From Sthenelais limicola (Eukaryota > Annelida > Polychaeta > Phyllodocida > Sigalionidae), in the NCBI GenBank assembly GCA_942159475.1, contig OW804094.1, positions 135,828,755-135,892,754 of the forward strand: a DNA stretch of 64,000 nt. Direction: 5' to 3'. Both the position numbers and the translations under genes were made by a program. This document shows, one piece after another, positions 9,419 to 21,514 of the stretch; the first letter of the stretch is position 1; each line of letters opens with the position of its first letter. The notes beneath the pieces are model-generated. The model made no database searches. It had not been told where the DNA came from and worked only from the letters and a program-made list of their open reading frames with translations.

Positions 9419-9653
9419 GGGTCAGGGCAGTAGAAAATGTACAATCGCCAGCTCTACACATTTGTGAAATTCTGCTAAATTCGACTGAAAAATGATAAAT
9501 ACTAGCTATACCTGAGTATATTCGGTATTGAGTTGATTCAAAGGATGTGTTTGGTTATGTTGAATTGTGTTTTGAGTCTCATGTTTGTATCAAATTCGGG
9601 TTATTTGGGAGGGTTTCAGAATGTGAATTGTGCATTTTCTGGAAATCTCACCC
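9419..9653 (+). mobile_element. MITE-A copy 3
   Basis: Left end decayed (GGGTCAGGGCAGTAGAAAAT). The right end GGAAATCTCACCC is recognisable. The body carries the family text TTGGTTATGTTGAATTGTG. Confidence 0.8.
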
Positions 9654-9720
9654 ATACACAATGGTGTCAGTGTTAGTTCGCTACTAACGTGGTTGAACCG
9701 TAACAGTTTTCAGCCTACAG

Positions 9721-9913
9721 ATCACAATTGGCAGCTCTACACATTTAGGAACTTCTCCTAAATTAGGCTGAGAAATGAAGAATACCGGGTATATCTGAGT
9801 ATATTTGGTATCAGTTATGGTACACTGCATTTTGAAGCTCATTGTGGTCTTAAATGTGGGCTATTTGAGAGGATTGGTGAAGGCGAATTGTACATTTTCG
9901 GAAGATCTGAACC
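9721..9913 (+). mobile_element. MITE-A copy 4, left end lost
   Basis: Begins inside the element (CAATTGGCAGCTCTACACAT) and runs to the right end CATTTTCGGAAGATCTGAACC. The first 25 or so bases are replaced by unrelated sequence. Confidence 0.75.
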
Positions 9914-10270
9914 AATTGGCAAGAGCATTGTTCTTTGTTCTTTGGTTGCATTTACCTTTCAATGTTCTCTATTTGACATATTGTTGAGGTGCTGTCTGTC
10001 TCAACATACTGATGGCAAATCTCTTACTATCAGAGAATCTCTTGAAGTGACCACTGTTTATTTGAAATGATCATTTTCGTTATGTAACAGAATAGAATAG
10101 TTATGGATAGAAATGTTATGTAGAATAGTTATGTAACATAATAGGGATATACACTTCACATACATTCAAGCGTTTTTCAAGTTATCTGCGCTTATCAATT
10201 AAGTAGGAAACAAGGTTTTAGGGTTACAATGTCAATCAATGTCATTTACAGAGATGTTACAACTATATAT
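9914..10270. other. Unassigned AT-rich interval
   Basis: Contains a run of short imperfect repeats around TAGAATAGTTATG (10085-10145). Nothing else recognised. Confidence 0.4.
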
Positions 10271-10506
10271 GGGTCAGATTTTCAGAAAATGTACAATTCG
10301 CCTTCACCAATCCTCTCAAATAACCCACATTTAAGACAGAAATGAGCTTCAAAATGTTGTTTAACATAACAGAACTGATACTTTAAATCAATGCGATACC
10401 AAATATACTCAGATATACCCCAAATTTATCACCTTTTTAGCAGAATTTAGCAGAAATTACTAAATATGTAGAGCTGCCAATTGTACATTTTCTGAAAATC
10501 TGACCC
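10271..10506 (-). mobile_element. MITE-A copy 5
   Basis: Complete, flanked on both sides by ATAT (10267-10270 and 10507-10510). Confidence 0.92.
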
Positions 10507-11367
10507 ATATCCGCTAAATAATAGGAATTGGATAAGTAAAGAAATAATGATATATAATAAACATTAAAAAATAGAATAAATATTCTATTATAGTTATAAC
10601 AGTTCAAGAGATACTGAGAGGGTTGAGCAAGCAGACTAGTGATTACGTTCCAAATAGAAATCTGAAATCTGATTTCTTAAACGCATTGGGTCTAGAATAT
10701 TTCTTAATCGAATGGGTTTTTAAAAAATCACAAGATTGCTAGAATAATCAAGCATTGTATTAATTAGGTTGGAAAATGAATTGTTAAATAATGTAAAATA
10801 ATGTAAAATAGTATCTTATTGATAGAATGATATTGCATTTTATTTATTTAATAGGCGGTCGAGGAAGATCTGCAATTGAGCAGAGGACTGTTCTTAGTTT
10901 ACGTATCCATGTAATTGTAATGAAATAGTATTTGAATAAAAACATTATATATATATACATATATAATCAAATGGGTAAATTATTGCATGTAAAATGCCAT
11001 TATAGATCAATGAGAATTGCCTGAGGGCAGCGGTAGACCAGCCTGCCAAGAACTGAACTAAACGAACAACAGCTGAATACATTGTTGCTGCAAGTAGCCC
11101 CAATCCATGCCCTTTTCAAGCTTTCCTTTAGTAAAAGCCTTCTCCTTACGAATAAAGATCAAGGACTTAATCGTAGTTGATTAATGTGCCCCAAGGGGTA
11201 GCAGTTACTCCCCGAATTTAAGAAAGAAATCCTAAAACATCTGAAAAGATCCTTTGAATTTAGATTGGGTTCTACAAATCCGGAAAGAGCAATCCTCTCT
11301 GCCTCAAAGTATCAACCTGCTTCTGCAATGTCAATAGCTTTTGACCTGTCCTTTCGCTACCTTAAGT
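10507..11367. other. Unassigned AT-rich interval
   Basis: Low-complexity AT-rich tracts (for example TATATATACATATATA near 10950) and no coding signal or recognised repeat. Confidence 0.4.
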
Positions 11368-11602
11368 GGGTCAGATTTTCAGAAAATGTACAATTGGCAG
11401 CTGTACACATTTAGTAAATTCCGCTAAATTAGGCTGCAATTTGGTCAATACTAGGTAAATTCGAGAATAATCAGCATTGCATCGAATCTAGCAGTCTGTC
11501 TGGTTAGGTTGAACTGCATTTTGAACTATATTTTTGTCTGAAGTTTGGGTTATTTGAGGAGACTGGCGAAGTTGAATTGTACATTTTTTGAAAATCTGAC
11601 CC
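11368..11602 (+). mobile_element. MITE-A copy 6
   Basis: Complete, with a perfect AAGT duplication (11364-11367, 11603-11606). This non-palindromic duplication fixes the length at 4 bases. Confidence 0.93.
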
Positions 11603-11777
11603 AAGTATTACCATCCAGTCCTCAGGCTTTAAAGTAACTGAAAGCTCCTCCTACTTCTGATGCAATGTAAAATGACATAAAAGTCTCTCTCGGTAAAGGC
11701 AATCAGGGGGCTTATAACTTTTAGATTGCAGCCTTTTTCCCCTACTTTTGAAGCCGGCGCCCTTGCTTAAGATTTAA

Positions 11778-12004
11778 GGGTCAGATCATCAGAAAACGGA
11801 CAATCGGCAGCTCTAAATATTAAGTAAATTTTGTTAAATTAGACTGAGAAATGGTCAATACTAGGTATATCTGATATTGCCTTGATTGAAACAATCTGTT
11901 TGGCTATGTTGGACTGAATTTTGAACTTCATTTCTGTCTGAAATTTGGGTTATTTGAGAGGATTGGTGAGAAGGGGAATTGTACACTTTCTGGCGAATTT
12001 ACCC
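11778..12004 (+). mobile_element. MITE-A copy 7
   Basis: Left end GGGTCAGATCATCAG. The right end is of the other type (TTTCTGGCGAATTTACCC). Confidence 0.85.
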
Positions 12005-12477
12005 CTGTGCTCAAGATAAGGTCGTTTCAATGGAGATTCAGAATCTGATTGATGGGCTCAGATTACAGGGTTTCATCGCTGCAATATGCGAGGGTATTCA
12101 ATTAAATGGGGAAAATTGGTCCTACATTTCTGCCAGCTGACAGATGGGGCTATGGCATGCTCAGATCATCATCATAGGGAATCATTGGACAAGGGTAGGA
12201 CGAGGGCGATTTACTGAATCATGCCTGATTCCACAACACGAGAGAGAATGGTGCAATCATTCAACCTTTGTACTTCTGAAAGGGATTATTTCCCTACGCA
12301 TTCAATAATGAAATATGTATTACTTTTATTTATTTTTTTTCTGATTCGTCATAAAGATGGTAAGTATACAAGTATGGATTTCTTTTTATCGTTACTAGTT
12401 GTTACTACAAGTTTTACGTTATGAAATACGATGGTATATCGTATATTCCATATATATGTCTGGACGCCTGCTTCATT
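12005..12477. other. Unassigned interval
   Basis: No repeat family or exon signal recognised. Confidence 0.4.
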
Positions 12478-12622
12478 AATTGGTTTCCTGGCCTAGGACT
12501 AGGCGTTCTAATGGGATTAGGATGACATTTTACGGTTTTAATAGAATTATGGTACTTTGCAGTTTGAGGCGAGAGGCTTTCCCTCCATTTGAAGGGACTC
12601 TCTCATCTTTGGGCCTGGACTG
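12478..12622 (-). mobile_element. MITE-K copy 1
   Basis: Reverse orientation: CCTAGGACTAGGCGTTCTAA, ACTTTGCAGTTTGAGG, GGGACTCTCTCATC, then the end TTTGGGCCTGGACTG. MITE-B copy 1 follows with no spacer. Confidence 0.7.
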
Positions 12623-12833
12623 GGTAAATCGCGGTAAATCTGTGGTAAGCTTTGTGGTAAGCTCTGCGGTAGGCGTTGCGATGGTGCTGTGATGGTGAGA
12701 AGTGGTGAGGTCTTACCTACACGGCCAGTGAACCATGTAGGTAGGACCTCGCCATTCCTCTCCACCTACAGAACCAGCACAAACCATCGCAAAGCTTACT
12801 GCAGAGCTTACCGCAGCCAGTGGAGACAACCCT
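12623..12833 (+). mobile_element. MITE-B copy 1
   Basis: The left end is decayed (GGTAAATCGCGGTAAATCTG). The right end CCGCAGCCAGTGGAGACAAC is clear. The core at about 12728-12778 holds one unit of the text that is tandemly repeated at 601-1232 and 7352-7868. Confidence 0.8.
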
Positions 12834-13065
12834 TTATGCTTTACATTCGACCGAAATCATCATCATCGTTATTTCGACCTTGGCTGAGATGAGAGAAGTC
12901 CTGTGCTTCACACGAACATGATTATTTCTTTGTTGCGGCAAAGGTTTTTGCCTTGACTGGCGCACACCGACTGGCGTTTGCTACACACCTCGAATTCGTC
13001 CAAGGACAAGCTTTGGAGGTTCTATGCCTGGAATCCGGAAATGAGTATAAAGCACAGCCAGACTA

Positions 13066-13548
13066 CAATAGGGGAGTTGGATTTGCCACTGCGCATGTCT
13101 GTTACAGTGCATCATGGGATGGGTTCTGTTCAAATCTAAAATACCAATATTTGGCAACAATTTTATCGAGAATTGCCAGAATTCTTTCACCAATATCATA
13201 GCTTTTACAAATGATCTATGAAAACCAAATGCATGATGGGAAAGATGGAGGCTTGTGACATGGATGCAAGTATAACACATACATATTTACATATATTTTC
13301 AAAGCCTCTATATTTTGTAAGCAACGTGTCCAGTAGGGCGTGAGATCCTCCCAACTCAGGGAGATTGACCCACTGATATTGTCAAATCCGTCAAAATAAA
13401 AGTAGCAACAACAACAACAACATTAGAGCACCAATAAATAGTCTATGCTGAATATGGCATGTTTTCTATAGGTTGTATACTGTACCATTAGTCCCATAAT
13501 TCCATACGAATCATGATTCAAAATGGCGACTATGCAAATCCCCTATAG
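13066..13548 (-). mobile_element. MITE-F copy 1, with internal insertion
   Basis: Ends AATAGGGGAGTTGGATTTG and ATGCAAATCCCCTATA. About 125 bases at roughly 13300-13425 have no match in other F copies and contain (CAA)n, so they are a later insertion of unknown type. Confidence 0.8.
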
Positions 13549-13941
13549 GGTGCCTACAACACGTCAAGGTCCTCTGCGCAGAAGGACGGTCCTGAGAGTA
13601 CGGCATCAGGCCTCCACAGCTTGGAAAAGGGCGGGGCTTATGGGGTTCCTCCATAGAAATCCTGCCTTGTGCATGAGAAAGGTGCATCCGACCCAGCTGG
13701 GGTGGAGAGCTCATATCATGATACACTCGGGGATAAAAAAAAGAAAACGCTGAGTCCCTCCCTATACCAGGAAAGAAAAACATCTGAGAGGGGAGCACTA
13801 TAGAAGGAGATAAGAGACTGAATGAAAAGTCAAAGCTGAGATTTGATCTGACAACCCGGGTGACTGCACGGAGAGGCAAGGGTCAGGGGAACTGGCGTCC
13901 GGCGACTCTTAGACCAGTCAGTCTCACATTGAGTACTAGTT
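13549..13941. other. Unassigned interval
   Basis: GC content is higher than the surroundings and open frames overlap on both strands, but none resembles a known protein and no splice-bounded exon is convincing. Confidence 0.35.
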
Positions 13942-14176
13942 GGGTCAGATTTTCAGAAAATGTACAATTCGTCCTCACCAATCATCTGAAATAACCCACA
14001 TTTATGACAAAAATGAGCTTTAAAATGCAGTTTAACATAACAGAACTGATACTTTAAATCAATGTTATACCAAATATACTCAGATATACCCAGTATTGAT
14101 CATTTTCGAGCCTTATTCAGCAGAATTTCCTAAATGTGTAGAGCTGCCAATTGTACATTTTCTGACAATCTGACCC
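13942..14176 (-). mobile_element. MITE-A copy 8
   Basis: Both ends are present. Flanks (AGTT, ACTA) no longer show a clear duplication. Confidence 0.88.
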
Positions 14177-14451
14177 ACTAAGAACCTGTTCATGCAGGGA
14201 ACCTGTGCTTTTAACACTGGATGGTAAAATACTGCACCAAATGGATAATAGTGTAAGAGAAGAGAAGTAAGGAGGTAGTGGAATCCCAGTGCATAAAATA
14301 GTGCATTTTGACTCAGAAGGAAGCAGATCTTAGTCAAATAATAACCGTAATACATGTATTAAATTAAGTTTAACTAACGAGTTGGTTCAAGGAGCGTGAA
14401 TATTGCACGAGTTGCATAGCAATATTCTAAGCCACTGAAACCAATGAGTAT

Positions 14452-14657
14452 ACAGGAGCACCAACACCACACTATCTTAAAGCATCCACTAACTATTTGT
14501 ACATTACTACCACTGTGGGGATATCTCGAGAGGTGCTAGGCCGAGGGCATCTGCAATGCAGGCCTCTCAAGATATCCCAACAGCGGTAGTAATGTACTAA
14601 AGGTTTGTGGATGCGTTAGTGTTGTGTTGGTGCGTTGTGGTTGCTAAATCTCCCTAT
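14452..14657 (+). mobile_element. Foldback element G, copy 1
   Basis: Long imperfect palindrome: GTGGGGATATCTCGAGAGG is mirrored by CCTCTCAAGATATCCCAAC around a short centre containing GCATCTGCAATGCAGG. The right end TTGTGGTTGCTAAATCTCCC is kept; the left end is truncated. It is related to 28676-28898. Confidence 0.85.
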
Positions 14658-14749
14658 CATTATAACCTGCAAAGTCCTTCTTGGTTCCTTAGGAACAAGA
14701 GTACACAGTTTCCCCAATCACTGTACAATATCGATGAATCTTACGTCTT

Positions 14750-14981
14750 GGGTCAAGTCTCAAGTCTTCAGAAAATGTACAATTGGCCTTCACCAATCCC
14801 CTCAAATAAGCCAAATCTAAGACAAAAATACAGTTCAACATAACCAAACAGATTTATTGAATGAATACTATACAGAATACACTCAGATATACTCAGTATT
14901 TACCATTTTTTACACTCTAATTTATCAGAATTTGAGAGATGTGTAGAACTGTAGATTGTGCATTGTCCGAAAATCTGACCC
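14750..14981 (-). mobile_element. MITE-A copy 9
   Basis: The left end carries a small duplication (GGGTCAAGTCTCAAGTCTTC). Right end ATTGTCCGAAAATCTGACCC. Confidence 0.82.
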
Positions 14982-15365
14982 CCTTGTAAGAAATAATATT
15001 CCGCACATATTCAAAGCTGCTACATAACAATTCAGCGCAAGACACTACCACTACATGCTGCTGTTGTATATATATAGTTACGAGGTCAGGATATTCGTGA
15101 CATCTAGCAATCAGCACCATGGCTATCGGCTGAATACGCTTTCCTCGTTTAATTGGATTTGAGAGCTTTACAAATCCCGTTGGCTTTAAATCGGTGGAAT
15201 GTGGCATGCCCATGGCACCGTTGATAACCTAATAACATATGGGTGTTACGGCATCGCCAACCAAAGATCGATGCCATGAACACACCACCAGCCTTCCTCC
15301 AGTAGCCCTTGTGAATCCAGTCAGTGATGTGTTACAGAAACATGCGTTACAAGGCGCAAATATTG
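14982..15365. other. Unassigned interval
   Basis: No recognised element, and no exon with convincing splice signals. Confidence 0.35.
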
Positions 15366-15690
15366 GATTATGAGATCATATTTGAAAAGATGAGATCAAG
15401 CCCATTCTAATGATGGTGAACATCAGGACATCTTATAAGTATTTCTAAATTTTGATATTTTTTGTTTTGAAAAAGAGTTTGCACTATTCCCGTGTGGATA
15501 TTTACTAGTAGAGTGGCTAAATGTACTCTATAAGATGAGCTTTGAAATGCATGGATATATTTAATAAACTGTCTTGATATTTAGTACATGTATTCGTGAA
15601 GGCGTGAAGCACTCCAAAAGTAAAAACATTCCCACAAAGACATCTTGTGAATAAAAACTTATAACTATCAATTTTGCGACTTGTAACACA
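15366..15690 (+). mobile_element. MITE-C copy, left end missing
   Basis: Starts inside the family (GAGATCATATTTGAAAAGATG) and continues to TTTTGCGACTTGTAACACAT, where the right end decays. Confidence 0.8.
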
Positions 15691-15715
15691 TTACAATCTA
15701 GTAATATATAGGCTC

Positions 15716-16035
15716 AGAGTTGAGAGAGTCCCTCCAAACCCAGAAGCTGGGTGAAAAGCAGACAATTTATGCCTGAGAACGACGGAGGCAAATCACACTC
15801 AAACTGTTTTTCTGGTTAAAAAAAATATTTGAAAAACAAATAAAAACTGAAGTCCAAACCGCAAATCCCATTAGAATTTTTTTTTTTTCAATTTCAATTG
15901 TTCTTTGCACCACAAGGCAGAAGAAGGGGATTCCCTTATAAAACACCCACTCCAGGGTCGGGGAAGCCATTAGCGCAGTAGGCGTCCAATCACTGGCATA
16001 CCACTCTTATCAGATCTGAAAGGCTGTATGTGAGT
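15716..16035 (+). mobile_element. MITE-K copy 2
   Basis: Diverged copy with GAGAGAGTCCCTCCAAACC near the left and GGCGTCCAATCACTGGC near the right. The middle includes an unrelated T-rich stretch. Confidence 0.6.
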
Positions 16036-16082
16036 CTAGATAGCTACCTTTCAATATAGCATCACAAAAGTGGAGTAGGCCT

Positions 16083-16438
16083 AATAGGGGATTTGCATAG
16101 CCGCCATTTTGAATCCTGATTCGCATGGAATTATGGGACTAATGGTACAGTGTAAAATCTATAGAAAACATACCATGTTCAGCAAGGAATATTTATCAAT
16201 GCTCCAATATCAATATCCATTTGTTATATATCTTATGTACACAAGTCCTCATGTTTCCCATCATGCATTTGGCTTTTATAGATCATTTAGACAAGCTCAG
16301 ATATTGGTGAAAACATTCTTGCATTTTTCGATTAAAATGTTCCCAAATATTCGTACGTCAGATTTCATCAAAGTCCATCCCATGATGCACTTTCCAGACA
16401 TGCGCAGTGGCGCATGCAAGTCCCATATTGGAAAACAA
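16083..16438 (+). mobile_element. MITE-F copy 2
   Basis: Complete body from AATAGGGGATTTGCATAGCC to GTGGCGCATGCAAGTCCC. The open frame inside it is a by-product of the repeat. Confidence 0.85.
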
Positions 16439-17514
16439 CAAAAAAACAAACAAGAAATAGTTAACAGTGATCAGTTTACATTTATTTATTTATTTCCGGT
16501 TCATGTAGAAGATTGCGTTTCCAAGGGAAACGGAGATTGATGTCAGTTAAATGTAAAGTTTGAGAGGGAGGGATAGTAGGAGGGAGAGGAAGTGGAGACA
16601 GAAAACATGAAATCCCTATCCCATATATGACTGGTCATTCCACGTGATTCTGTTGGTCCCTTTAACACCTTTGCATATGAGGCATCTTATTTCGCAACTT
16701 GCCACTTTAATTCACACATGGTCTACCCTTTAATTCACACCTAAACGCCATCCCCTCCCCCTCCCAGCCATTACCAGCATGATTCTGATCCCATCTGCTG
16801 ATATCAGAATCAACAGATTCTTCACACTGATATCCAGGATGAAGGAAGAATCAAGATGCTATCAATGATTGACAGATCTCACCCCAATTCAATTAGATTG
16901 ATGATAACATCAATCTAAAAAACAAACAAAAAAAACAGTGATTCCTAAGCCATTTATATGTCAGGTGAAAATGTGTAGCAATTTTGAAAATTTGAAATGG
17001 GTGCTGTACTTGTTGAAAATATTCAATAAAAGGAGTTGCCTGGGCTCCACTGAAACTGAAGTTTTCCTTGATAATTTCATCGCAAAGCCTGCCAATTCCA
17101 AAACGTTATCTTCTTAGACAATCTGATTTCTAAGTTAATATTTTGTAAGGTGATCGGTCTCCATATCCTACACCTAATTACATAAAAATCAGATGAGTTC
17201 ACGACTTTCGCAATTTGCCTTTGGGATTAATTTGAGATCGGATTGGTTGTTTGCACCGCCTGAAGTCTCCATCTTGAGTAAACTAATTAGAGGTCTTGAG
17301 GATGAGAAAACAGCTCAAAGTACTCTGATATCACTCGTGGATTGGTCTAATTTCTTCATATGAAAAGTTAGTCACCAGTCGCAAACACATTTTGTAATAT
17401 TTGAAATGATTAGGACATCGAAAAAGTACTTCTATATTTGTTATGCATGAAAAGAAAGTTAGTGATATTTGCCATGTAAAGTAGTTAATTATACTCCTCG
17501 GGATAACCTCAAAT
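16439..17514. other. Unassigned interval
   Basis: About 1 kb with no recognised element. It contains a purine-rich stretch (16560-16600) and no coding signal. Confidence 0.4.
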
Positions 17515-17932
17515 GTGATGTGTTTCAGGAAAATGAGTCATAAGTCGCAACATTGATATTTTTCAACGTGTTTTTTTCACAAGATCACATAATTGGAATG
17601 TTCTACTTTTTGGGGAGTTTATCACTTATAGCTATATCAATTGATGTATCAAATTTCTGGACAATCTATGTAATATATCCTTTCGTTTTACAGGTCCTCA
17701 TATGGACTACATTTAGTTACTTTACTGTTTATTGACCCCCAGAAATATTGGAAATTTTTTTTTTCAAAAACGAAAATATCAAACTTAAAATCTAGAAATA
17801 CTTATTAGATTATTAGAGTGTTTACTATCATTAGAATCGGCTTGATCTCATCTTTTCAAATATAATGGTATTTCAAAATCTATTTTTTGCGACTTATGAC
17901 CCATTTTCCTGAAACATATCACAAATATACAT
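17515..17932 (-). mobile_element. MITE-C copy with AAAT duplication
   Basis: Complete: GTGATGTGTTTCAGGAAAAT to CCTGAAACATATCAC, flanked by AAAT on each side (17511-17514, 17933-17936). This shows a 4-base target duplication for family C. Confidence 0.88.
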
Positions 17933-18114
17933 AGATATGTCAAATACACAGTCTTTAAATAGTGATATATAAATCTTTCTTTTGGGTTTTGAATCGTCAT
18001 AAAGTATCTAAAAGCTAAAATAAAACCAAATTCTAATTTTTATGGTACACATAGCATAAAAATATTTTTATTGCACCCCACTTATTGCACCTCTCTAATT
18101 GAATGCGTATATAT

Positions 18115-18344
18115 GCGTCAAACCGCCAGAAAATGTACAATTCCCCTTCACCAATCTTCTCATATAATCCAAATTTAAGACGAAAATCAGTTTCAAAATA
18201 CAGTTCAACCTAACCAGACAGATTTATTGAATGGATATAATACAGAATACACTCAGGTATACCTAGTATTTATCAATTCCCACTCTAATTTAGAAGAATT
18301 TGATAGATGTGTAGAACTGTAGAACTTTTCTGAAAATCTGACCC
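18115..18344 (-). mobile_element. MITE-A copy 10
   Basis: The left end is of the second type with changes (GCGTCAAACCGCCAG). ATAT flanks both sides. Confidence 0.85.
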
Positions 18345-18457
18345 ATATAATAAACCTACCTGTGTACTAGATTCTATGAATGAGCATTTCTAAACAAATC
18401 AAAAGAGACAACAGACTCTATATTGATCCAAGCACAACCAACACATTACATCTATAT

Positions 18458-18692
18458 GGGCCAGATCGTCAGAAAATGTACAATCGGCAGCTCTACACAT
18501 TTAGTCAATTCTGCTAAATTAGGCTGTAAATGGTAAATACTGGGTAATATTTGAGTACATTTGATATTGCCTTGATTAAAGAGATCTATTTGGTGATGTT
18601 GAACTGTATTTTGAGTCTGATTTCTGTCGTAAATTGGGGATATTTGAGAGGATGGGTGAAGAGGAATTGTGCATTTTCTGGTAACTTCATCC
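18458..18692 (+). mobile_element. MITE-A copy 11
   Basis: Left end GGGCCAGATCGTCAG, right end CTGGTAACTTCATCC. ATAT on both sides. Confidence 0.86.
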
Positions 18693-18770
18693 ATATGTAT
18701 ATAAATACATGAACCGATTGCACTTGAAGATGTATAAGGCTTCCTTATTACCACATATAAACAGGCTGGA

Positions 18771-18786
18771 GGGGGGGGGGGGGGGG
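18771..18786 (+). repeat. Run of 16 G
   Basis: An uninterrupted G run, prone to slippage and quadruplex formation. Its length may not be reliable in an assembly. Confidence 0.9.
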
Positions 18787-18874
18787 CTCTTTTATCTCCA
18801 AGAGAATCAATCCTGTTGTGTAGCAAAGGGACCAGAGTTCATTGAGGTAATAAAGCCCACCATAACAAAGGACA

Positions 18875-19115
18875 GAGTGAGTGAGTGAGATTGGTTGCTT
18901 TACGCCCTTATCAACACATTGAAGCTTATAGCAAGGGCGGGAGAGCTGTGAGGGAGTGAGTGAGTGAGATTGGTTGCTTTACGCCCTTATCAACATATTT
19001 AATATGGTTATATCAAGGGCGGGAGAGCTGTGAGGGGGTGAGTGAGTGAGAATGGTTGTTTACGCCCTTATCAACACATTTAGATGGTTATATCAAGGGC
19101 GGGAGAGCTGAGAGG
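18875..19115 (+). repeat. Tandem repeat, about 80-base unit, 3 copies
   Basis: Units start with GTGAGTGAGTGAGATTGGTTG, run through TTTACGCCCTTATCAACA and TATCAAGGGCGGGAGAGCTG, and are spaced 79 and 82 bases. Within a unit, ACGCCCTT and AAGGGCG form a weak inverted repeat. The plan GAGTGAGT...TTTACGCC...CGGG recalls a short repeat common in mollusc DNA; this is from memory. Confidence 0.88.
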
Positions 19116-19122
19116 GAGGCAG

Positions 19123-19361
19123 TTTATGATCATACCCAGGAAATAGAGATAGAGAAGAAGGGAGAGAGACACAGAGAAAAGAGACAGAAAGGCACTTTAT
19201 GGTCATACCCAGGAAATAGAGACAGAGAAGAAGGGAGAGGGAGACAGAGAAAAAGAGACAGAAAGGTAATTTATGGTCATACCCAGGAAATAGAGATAGA
19301 GAAGAAGGGAGAGACACAGAGAAAAGAGACAGAAAGGCACTTTATGGTCATACCCAGGAGT
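19123..19361 (+). repeat. Tandem repeat, 71-74 base purine-rich unit, 3.3 copies
   Basis: TTTATGGTCATACCCAGGAA begins each unit (19123, 19196, 19270, 19341) and is followed by a GA-rich tract (GAAGAAGGGAGAGA). It abuts the 80-base array. Open frames through it on both strands are artefacts of the repeat. Confidence 0.9.
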
Positions 19362-19379
19362 TTACTTACTCTATGATAT

Positions 19380-19402
19380 GGGTGAAATCATCAGAAAATA
19401 TC
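19380..19402. mobile_element. MITE-A end remnant
   Basis: Only GGGTGAAATCATCAGAAAAT survives, after which the sequence is unrelated. Confidence 0.5.
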
Positions 19403-20039
19403 ATATAAAGATAGATCATATTTCGCATGATTGATACTTCATTTACCGATTTCAAGTTCTTAAATCAATGAACAGAAGTCAGAAGTCAGAAGTCAGAAGA
19501 TATCGTAAACATTTACGAGAAATATTAAAATTAAGGCTGTTCTTTAAAAGTATGTTACTGTAGCATTTATAAAACTTTAACTAAAGTCTTAATAGGTTAT
19601 TCAATTCATGAAATAGATACATAGATTGATTTCAAAATTTCATTAGGGACTTTCATCAACAAAGTAATATTGAATCATATAGAAATTAAGTAGGCTTATC
19701 AAGCACACTATTTAAGAACTTGTCCTATTCTATTAAATACCCATTGCTCTGAGAACAACGTATCTAGAGTGAGTTATCCACATTGCATAAGTCACTAGTG
19801 AGTTACGCGTGGTAGTCATGGCAACCAATGCGTTTTTGTACCAAGTTTAGCGCCAAAATTCAACTTTATTACACAAGAATGTTTTATATTTATATTATTA
19901 AAGCATATATAATAACTCGTATATAATATAACTCATATATATATAACTCATATATATAATAACTTTCAGTCGCTTAAAATATTGCACTTGTTGCTGTGCA
20001 ACTCATGCAATATTCACGCTCCTTCCACCAACTCTTTAC
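19403..20039. other. Unassigned AT-rich interval
   Basis: Includes a triple GAAGTCA repeat near 19475 and a TATA-rich stretch at 19890-19965. No genes recognised. Confidence 0.4.
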
Positions 20040-20233
20040 TTAAGGGTGGTCTCCACTGGCTGCGGTAAGCCTTGCGATGGTTTGCGATGGTTATGTATGT
20101 GGTGAGGAATGACGAGGTCCTTGCCTACATGGTCAGTAAACCATGTAGGCAGGTGCTCGCCACTTCTCACCATCACAGCACCATCGCAAGGCTTACCGCA
20201 GAGCTTACCGCAGCCAGTGGAGACCACCCCTAA
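20040..20233 (+). mobile_element. MITE-B copy 2
   Basis: Ends GGGTGGTCTCCACTGGCTGC and CCAGTGGAGACCACCC, with TTAA on the left and CTAA on the right. The single core unit contains CATGGTCAGTAAACCATGTA. Confidence 0.9.
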
Positions 20234-20828
20234 CCTGTATGTATATTCTAAGATTCATAGCCCAACACATCTGATATAATATGATGTATCTTATACCATT
20301 GAATTGTCTTATTTTCTATGAAACACCCCTCTGAATCTATATGTAGAAATAACAATACTTGATAAATCTATGGTAGTTTTAAAACTCGACTATCCGAAGC
20401 AGGTGTTCTGAAGCTGTTAGAAATTAATCAAAGAAATTCTTGCTTTAATTCTTGTTTAATCTCCATGTTGCGGCCCAGGTTTTGAACCTGTGATGTAAAG
20501 TAATTTCCTTATTAGAATATTAGTCACGAAGGTACAGTGGCGAAAGACGATGAGTCATGGGGTTAATTACATCGATCCAGAGGAGGCCGATCTACCGGGG
20601 CTTAGCCGGCTAATACCCCCTTGAACAAGGGATAACCGATGACTTTACCTTCAAATGACATAAGAATTGCCGGCGATAGTGTCGCCTCTATCCTCTCTTA
20701 AGCCTGGATTATGCGGCTTGACAACTTTGTTGGATCTATGCCGCTTTCAAGTCTGTTTTTCCCGGGCCATTGGTGTGATAAGTTGCGAAGGTGTGACGCC
20801 GCTCTAGGCAAAAGTCTTCTTATTTTAC
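20234..20828. other. Unassigned interval
   Basis: No recognised element or exon. Confidence 0.35.
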
Positions 20829-21053
20829 GGGTCAGGTCGTGAGAAAATGTACGATTTGTCTTCACAAATCCGCTCAAATAATGCTATTTTAAGGCAAAAA
20901 CAGGACTCAAAATACAGTTTTATATAATAGAACTGATGTGTTTAATCAATGCAATACCAGATATATCGTGTATTTATCATTTTATAGGCTAATTCACCAT
21001 AGTTTATTAAATGTGTAGAGCTGGCGATTGTACATTTGCTGAAGGTTTGACCC
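20829..21053 (-). mobile_element. MITE-A copy 12
   Basis: Left end GGGTCAGGTCGTGAG, right end CTGAAGGTTTGACCC. Several internal substitutions mark an older copy. Confidence 0.83.
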
Positions 21054-21514
21054 ATCTACTAATTCCAATCTTTCCCAGCCTACTGAGGGGACTTTCTCTC
21101 TCTCTAAGACAGGAGAGCATGCATAATTCCGGCTCCAGTGGAGTGTTAGCAAGTCTCTAAGAATCAATTGAATATTCATTTCGTGCTAGAAAAATTCAAA
21201 TCCTCAAGCTCAGAGACAGAGGTGCTGCATTTTAATATTTTCCCTCGGTGCCGGAGTGGGACTGTTGCATTCATCAGGCTAGTATACGAATTTATGGTTG
21301 GAGCGACGGAGCAAATCACCTAAACATGGTGGGATTCTTTTGCAATAAATCCTCAAGGATTTCCTTCGAGTAGGCGGTGCATCTGTTAGGAATGGACTGT
21401 TAAAATTAAGAAAATTTACGATATTAAAATCGTATTTCACGACCAAATGAACCTTGTGTTATTGGTAGTTTTGACGCGGCTGCTGCCATGCAGATCGATG
21501 GCCCCGAATGAAGT
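21054..21514. other. Unassigned interval
   Basis: Nothing recognised between the two MITE-A copies. Confidence 0.35.

Noticed and set aside
9805..10070. 60-codon frames repeatedly found across MITE-A copies
   Set aside because: The same hydrophobic reading recurs in many copies (for example near 41791 and 49506) because the DNA repeat recurs; stops and frameshifts differ, so no protein is maintained.
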